Virus record (IMG/VR): IMGVR_UViG_3300024507_000359
Coordinates: 1-48,552 of that record
Direction: 5' to 3' (one strand)
DNA length: 48,552 bases
Origin: a virus
The translations under genes were made by a program, and so were the position numbers. This document shows, in pieces, positions 46,117 to 48,552 of this stretch (positions are counted from its first letter, which is position 1; every line of letters starts with the position of its first letter). Below the pieces are notes generated by a model, which worked only from the letters and a program-made list of their open reading frames with translations, was not told the origin of the DNA and searched no databases.

Positions 46117-46191
46117 GGTCTCAAAGTGTTCATGGACGCACACGAGCCTGTCACGCTCGAAGAAGGGGATCGTTACCCCTTGGGACCGCCA
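46117..46191 (+). tRNA. tRNA-Asp (GTC)
   Basis: Acceptor GGTCTCA/TGGGACC, anticodon stem GAGC/GCTC with loop CTGTCAC, encoded GCCA. The T-loop ATCGTTA is unusual. Confidence 0.87.
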
Positions 46192-46199
46192 AGTTTTAT

Positions 46200-46274
46200 T
46201 CCGAAGTAGCACAGCGGTAGTGCAGTTGACTGTTAATCAATTGGTCGCAGGTTCGATCCCTGCCTTCGGAGCCA
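46200..46274 (+). tRNA. tRNA-Asn (GTT)
   Basis: Acceptor TCCGAAG/CTTCGGA, anticodon loop CTGTTAA, T-arm GCAGGTTCGATCCCTGC, encoded GCCA. Confidence 0.95.
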
Positions 46275-46286
46275 GTTAAGGAAAGT

Positions 46287-46865
46287 ATGGATACATTTAG
46301 AACATTGCGTATATACGGTACTAGATCACCGAATACAGAATATACCGTTAACATTAACGGTGAACCTGTATCAGTCGGTACTGACGAGTTGTTTTCATTT
46401 GTAACCAATACAAAATTGCACGGTAGTAACAATATTGTTATCAATGTTATAAACGGTAGTATTACATTAACTCATTGTACTGCTACATATCCTGCATTGT
46501 TTAACGGTATTGAAGGTACAGCAACAATGGTTCAACCTATTTCCGAACCTGTAGCCGTAATAGAAAATGGAGAGATAAAATCTGTACCATTTCCTATTAT
46601 TGTAGACTCCAGTAATCCATTAGACTACGAACATCTAATGTTCAATGGTCCAACTAGATTTAGAATTTCTATAGAAGGTTTAGAAATTTTTTCCGGTATT
46701 AATGTGTTTATTGGAGATGCTATTAAAAATGAATTTACTCAAGGAATTACTGATATTCAAGTCGATTATGAATATGAAAAATTTCCAAATGAGATAAATT
46801 CAATAGAAGATTTAGAAAGTTTAAAACTTAAAGTATTAATGAGCTCGATTCGTCTATCGGTCTAG
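46287..46865 (+). CDS. Hypothetical protein within the tRNA array
   Basis: 192 residues, AAGGAAAGT before the ATG. Beta-rich with many Asn, Ile, Thr and Val and no signal peptide. The last seven codons and the TAG stop (46863-46865) lie inside the tRNA-Glu gene, an overlap of 23 bp, so the tRNA may have been inserted at the gene end or the reading frame reads into it. Confidence 0.7.
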   Translation: MDTFRTLRIYGTRSPNTEYTVNINGEPVSVGTDELFSFVTNTKLHGSNNIVINVINGSITLTHCTATYPALFNGIEGTATMVQPISEPVAVIENGEIKSVPFPIIVDSSNPLDYEHLMFNGPTRFRISIEGLEIFSGINVFIGDAIKNEFTQGITDIQVDYEYEKFPNEINSIEDLESLKLKVLMSSIRLSV

Positions 46866-46918
46866 GACACCACCCTTTCACGGTGGGAAGAGGGGTTCGA
46901 TTCCCCTATCGAGTACCA
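46843..46918 (+). tRNA. tRNA-Glu (TTC)
   Basis: Acceptor GCTCGAT/ATCGAGT (first pair G-T), anticodon loop CTTTCAC with TTC at 46877-46879, T-arm GGGGTTCGATTCCCC, encoded ACCA. It overlaps the end of the protein gene upstream. Confidence 0.93.
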
Positions 46919-46924
46919 GTTTAT

Positions 46925-46998
46925 GCGGGTATGATGTAATGGTAACCTGAAACCTTGCCAAGGTTTATTCGCGAGTTCGATTCTCGCTACCCGCTCCA
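46925..46998 (+). tRNA. tRNA-Gly (GCC)
   Basis: Acceptor GCGGGTA/TACCCGC, anticodon loop TTGCCAA, T-arm GCGAGTTCGATTCTCGC, encoded TCCA. Confidence 0.94.
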
Positions 46999-46999
46999 T

Positions 47000-47074
47000 A
47001 CATCCCTGGTGTTAACGGCAGCATAACGGTCTCCAAAACCGCTGGACGGGGTTCGAATCCCTGGGGGTGTGCCA
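47000..47074 (+). tRNA. tRNA-Trp (CCA)
   Basis: Acceptor ACATCCC/GGGGTGT, anticodon loop CTCCAAA, T-arm GGGGTTCGAATCCCT region, encoded GCCA. Confidence 0.93.
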
Positions 47075-47083
47075 AAATTTAAT

Positions 47084-47161
47084 GTGTCGGTGGCAGAGAG
47101 GCCCAATGCAAGAGTCTGCAAAACTCTAAAACCGTCGGTTCGAATCCGACCCGGCACTCCA
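47084..47161 (+). tRNA. tRNA-Cys (GCA)
   Basis: Acceptor GTGTCGG/CCGGCAC, anticodon loop CTGCAAA, T-arm GTCGGTTCGAATCCGAC, encoded TCCA. Confidence 0.94.
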
Positions 47162-47166
47162 TTTAT

Positions 47167-47258
47167 CGAAGCGTGGCAGAGTCCGGTTTATTGCACCTGT
47201 CTTGAAAACAGACGGCTCAGAAATGGGTCCGTGAGTTCGAATCTCACCGCTTCGGCCA
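47167..47258 (+). tRNA. tRNA-Ser (TGA)
   Basis: Acceptor CGAAGCG/CGCTTCG, anticodon loop CTTGAAA, long variable arm typical of Ser, T-arm GTGAGTTCGAATCTCAC, encoded GCCA. Confidence 0.94.
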
Positions 47259-47261
47259 ATT

Positions 47262-47339
47262 TTGCAGCAATGGAATGGGGTAGGCGCCCTGTGCGCCGCA
47301 TACTAGTTTCCCGCAAAGGTTCGAGTCCTTTGGCTGCAA
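47262..47339 (+). other. tRNA-like element without a normal anticodon or CCA
   Basis: TTGCAGC/GCTGCAA close the ends, and a perfect T-arm AAAGGTTCGAGTCCTTT and a D-arm-like GGGGTAGGC are present. The middle folds as GGCGC/GCGCC with a 5-nt loop, giving no credible anticodon, and no CCA follows. It may be a degenerate tRNA or a tRNA mimic. Confidence 0.55.
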
Positions 47340-47346
47340 TAAATTT

Positions 47347-47421
47347 GCCTCCGTAGCTCAGTGGTAGAGCAACGTCTTGATAAGGCGTAGGTCGGTGGAT
47401 CGTTCCCACCCGGCGGCACCA
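47347..47421 (+). tRNA. tRNA-Ile (GAT)
   Basis: Acceptor GCCTCCG/CGGCGGC with one mismatch, D-arm AGCTCAGTGGTAGAGC, anticodon loop TTGATAA, encoded ACCA. The T-loop ATCGTTC is unusual, as in tRNA-Asp. Confidence 0.9.
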
Positions 47422-47436
47422 AACAAGGAGAACATT

Positions 47437-47499
47437 ATGGCAATATTTGTCGTGTTGGTTATAATGTTTGTTTTGTATCAAGTGTTAAAAAAATATTAA
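47437..47499 (+). CDS. 20-residue membrane peptide between tRNAs
   Basis: AAGGAG lies 7 bp before the ATG. The peptide is one hydrophobic helix ending Lys-Lys-Tyr. Eleven bases after its stop a second ATG behind AAGGAG starts a 6-residue frame ending TAG (47510-47530). A strong hairpin GTGTCAACC...GGTTGGCAC (about 47531-47566) follows. Both look like translated minigenes, but this is not certain. Confidence 0.45.
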   Translation: MAIFVVLVIMFVLYQVLKKY

Positions 47500-47589
47500 G
47501 GAGAATGACATGAAACGTGCTAAACGTTAGTGTCAACCTCGACCCCGTATGGTCCTGGTTGGCACGTAAAACAATTTACATACGACCAA

Positions 47590-47665
47590 CCACTTGTAGC
47601 GTTAACGGTAGCGCACTTGACTCTTAATCAATGAGGTGTGAGTTCGAATCTCACCGAGTGGACCA
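47590..47665 (+). tRNA. tRNA-Lys (CTT)
   Basis: Acceptor CCACTTG/CGAGTGG, anticodon loop CTCTTAA, T-arm GTGAGTTCGAATCTCAC, encoded ACCA. Confidence 0.92.
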
Positions 47666-47668
47666 TAT

Positions 47669-47743
47669 GGGGGTATAACTTAACGGCTAAAGTAGTAGGC
47701 TTTTAACCTATTAATCAGAGTTCGATTCTCTGTGCCCCTACCA
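47669..47743 (+). tRNA. tRNA-Lys (TTT)
   Basis: Acceptor GGGGGTA/TGCCCCT, anticodon stem GTAGG/CCTAT with loop CTTTTAA, T-arm CAGAGTTCGATTCTCTG, encoded ACCA. Confidence 0.92.
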
Positions 47744-47821
47744 TATAAAAGCACATTACCTATTAATAGTGGCGTACCCGCGGAGTTAATAGTAGTCCTG
47801 CAGGCTAGTGTGTTTCTATAT
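47743..47821 (+). ncRNA. Candidate structured spacer RNA 1 between tRNAs
   Basis: ATATAAAAGCACA (47743-47755) pairs with TGTGTTTCTATAT (47809-47821) with one mismatch and one G-U, closing a loop that contains small palindromes. It starts at the CCA of tRNA-Lys and ends at tRNA-Met. Confidence 0.35.
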
Positions 47822-47896
47822 GGTAATGTAGCATAACGGTAGTGCAGCACCTTCATACGGTGTCCAGTGAAAGTTCGACTCTTTCCATTACCACCA
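47822..47896 (+). tRNA. tRNA-Met (CAT)
   Basis: Acceptor GGTAATG/CATTACC, anticodon loop TTCATAC, encoded ACCA. The CAT anticodon could also mark a lysidine-type tRNA-Ile; a fully paired first base pair argues against an initiator. Confidence 0.92.
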
Positions 47897-47901
47897 AATT
47901 T

Positions 47902-47976
47902 GGGGGCAGTAGTGGGCTACGGTCTTCCCTTGCAAGGAAGATGTCTAGAAGGATTCGATTTCCTCGGCCTCCACCA
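47902..47976 (+). tRNA. tRNA-Ala (TGC)
   Basis: Acceptor GGGGGCA/GGCCTCC with one mismatch, anticodon stem TCTTCC/GGAAGA with loop CTTGCAA, encoded ACCA. Confidence 0.88.
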
Positions 47977-47978
47977 AG

Positions 47979-48132
47979 TTTCGAGATAGACGACAGGTTT
48001 GAGTCCCTGCCAGTCTAGGTACAGTGGGGTTGACTGTACTGACACTATAGTATGACTGAAGCCGGTATGTTAAACTTGCCTGTTCGAGACAATCTAGCGA
48101 GTCCTCCCAGGAGGATAGTTAGGCTCTCGAAA
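47979..48132 (+). ncRNA. Candidate structured spacer RNA 2 between tRNAs
   Basis: TTTCGAGA (47979-47986) and TCTCGAAA (48125-48132) form a perfect 8-bp helix around four inner hairpins: TAGAC/GTCTA capped by a T-arm-like loop, GTACAGT/ACTGTAC with a 7-nt loop, and TCCTC/GAGGA. It starts 3 nt after the CCA of tRNA-Ala. No family recognised. Confidence 0.5.
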
Positions 48133-48142
48133 ATCTTTTTTC

Positions 48143-48216
48143 GCCCTACTAGTTAAATGGTATAACTCCTGTTTTGTAATCAGGCGTCGGCAGTTCGATT
48201 CTGTCGTGGGGCACCA
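48143..48216 (+). tRNA. tRNA-Thr (TGT)
   Basis: Acceptor GCCCTAC/GTGGGGC, anticodon loop TTTGTAA, T-arm with GCAGTTCGATTCTGTC, encoded ACCA. Confidence 0.92.
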
Positions 48217-48219
48217 AGT

Positions 48220-48438
48220 TTTGTAAGCGTCAGCAAGCGCGGTCACGCTAGCGTAGGTAAGTTCGAACTACCTTGCTAGTAAAAGGGGACGGGTTCAACT
48301 CCCGGGGGATCGGAAGATTCCTGCAGATTGGTTGCTAACTGGACAGGTGCCCAAGTGATATCCATCGTGCTCGAGGTCAGGCTAGGCGGCCGGTAGGTCC
48401 TGAATAAATCTACGATAAACGTGACGTAGGCTTACAAA
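48220..48438 (+). ncRNA. Candidate structured spacer RNA 3 between tRNAs
   Basis: TTTGTAAGC (48220-48228) and GCTTACAAA (48430-48438) form a perfect 9-bp helix. Inside are two T-arm-like hairpins (GGTAAGTTCGAACTACC; GACGGGTTCAACTCCCG) and further GC-rich stems. It starts 4 nt after the CCA of tRNA-Thr and resembles element 2 in design. Confidence 0.5.
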
Positions 48439-48448
48439 TTCATTTTGT

Positions 48449-48523
48449 TGGGGTGTGGTGTAATTGGTAACACAACAGACTTTGACTCTGTCGTCTCAGG
48501 TTCGATCCCTGACACCCCTGCCA
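48449..48523 (+). tRNA. tRNA-Gln (TTG)
   Basis: Acceptor TGGGGTG/CACCCCT (first pair open, as is usual for Gln), anticodon stem ACAGA/TCTGT with loop CTTTGAC, T-arm CAGGTTCGATCCCTG, encoded GCCA. Confidence 0.93.
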
Positions 48524-48529
48524 AGTTTT

Positions 48530-48552
48530 GCCTCTGTAGCTTAATGGTAAAG
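48530..48552 (+). tRNA. tRNA, 5' part only (cut by window end)
   Basis: GCCTCTG acceptor strand followed by TAGCTTAATGGTAAAG, a normal D-arm. The anticodon lies beyond the window. The spacer CCAAGTTTT before it is the same as after tRNA-Asp and tRNA-Thr. Confidence 0.85.

Noticed and set aside
81-46865. Genome-wide recoding of TAG
   Set aside because: TAG ends the 32396-32860 gene and the 46287-46865 gene at sensible places, and no amber-reading tRNA is visible in the array part within the window.
47069-47356. Open frames across the tRNA array
   Set aside because: They run through several tRNA genes and have no ribosome sites.
1-48552. CRISPR array
   Set aside because: No regularly spaced direct repeats with unique spacers were seen; the repeated short sequences are tRNA arms, promoters or curlin codons.
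1-48552. Bacterial chromosome rather than phage, because of dnaK, clpP, guaC, csgG and others
   Set aside because: Homing endonucleases, late motifs, tiny overlapping genes, the tRNA array and lysis genes dominate, and the metabolic genes lack their usual bacterial neighbours (no grpE/dnaJ, no clpX, no pqqB-E).

Overview
The window looks like part of the genome of a large lytic, T4-like (myovirus-type) phage of a Gram-negative aquatic bacterium. This is inferred from tightly packed, overlapping small genes, two HNH homing-endonuclease genes, T4-type late-promoter motifs (TAAATA), phage lysis and tail-fibre-like genes, a dense tRNA array, and many cargo genes. No capsid, terminase or polymerase gene lies in the window, so it is a fragment of something larger. 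The host is probably a betaproteobacterium: the tmRNA is a circularly permuted two-piece type with tag ANDTRFALAA, which resembles betaproteobacterial tags. Several products carry Gram-negative export signals (lipoboxes, an outer-membrane barrel). A 23-residue PqqA peptide hints at a PQQ user such as a methylotroph; that is inference.

Layout. 1-5500: a hypothetical gene, permuted tmRNA, a small outer-membrane barrel, an ahpC-SGNH hydrolase-ahpD redox operon whose 3' end was rebuilt by a homing-endonuclease cassette, terC on the minus strand behind a yybP-ykoY (manganese) riboswitch, and pqqA. 5500-15000: a fibrinogen-like tail protein, an NAD-dependent epimerase, an HNH gene, a SleB-type cell-wall hydrolase with a holin candidate, surface lipoproteins, a large membrane/coiled-coil protein, ribosomal protein bS21, GMP reductase and an exonuclease. 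15000-21700: dnaK and hsp20 with a shared leader, a clpS-heme oxygenase-bilin reductase operon, a large unknown protein and a DNA methyltransferase. 21700-29300: a curli-like secretion locus (csgF, csgG, two curlin-repeat proteins, a FecR-domain protein, a small lipoprotein and a CHASE2 adenylate cyclase). 29300-36500: a D,D-carboxypeptidase, a minus-strand cassette of holin-like membrane proteins, a metallophosphoesterase, a Band-7 lipoprotein, a nucleotidyltransferase and many small proteins. 36500-44200: an array of small paralogues ending in a Phe-x-Leu-Arg/Lys-Trp motif, then other small genes. 44245-45084: ClpP and a small gene. 45100-48552: three tandem consensus promoters, structured RNAs, and a tRNA array of 15 complete tRNAs, one tRNA-like element and one tRNA cut by the window end.

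How it works together. Two promoter classes are visible. Near-consensus sigma-70 promoters (TTGACA/T, 16-17 bp spacer, TATAAT/TATACT) appear about fifteen times. TAAATA late motifs lie either 20-30 nt upstream of a ribosome binding site, or 7 nt before an ATG lacking one, which suggests leaderless late mRNAs. Cargo falls into themes: peroxide and metal stress (AhpC/AhpD, TerC), cofactor or pigment supply (PqqA, heme oxygenase plus bilin reductase), protein quality control (DnaK, Hsp20, ClpS, ClpP), translation takeover (bS21, tmRNA, tRNAs), nucleotide supply (GuaC), and remodelling of the cell envelope (curli locus, lipoproteins, barrel). The strongest candidates for an undescribed system are the phage curli/FecR/CHASE2-cyclase locus and the LRW/LKW paralogue array, whose conserved C-terminal codons double as translation signals for the next gene.
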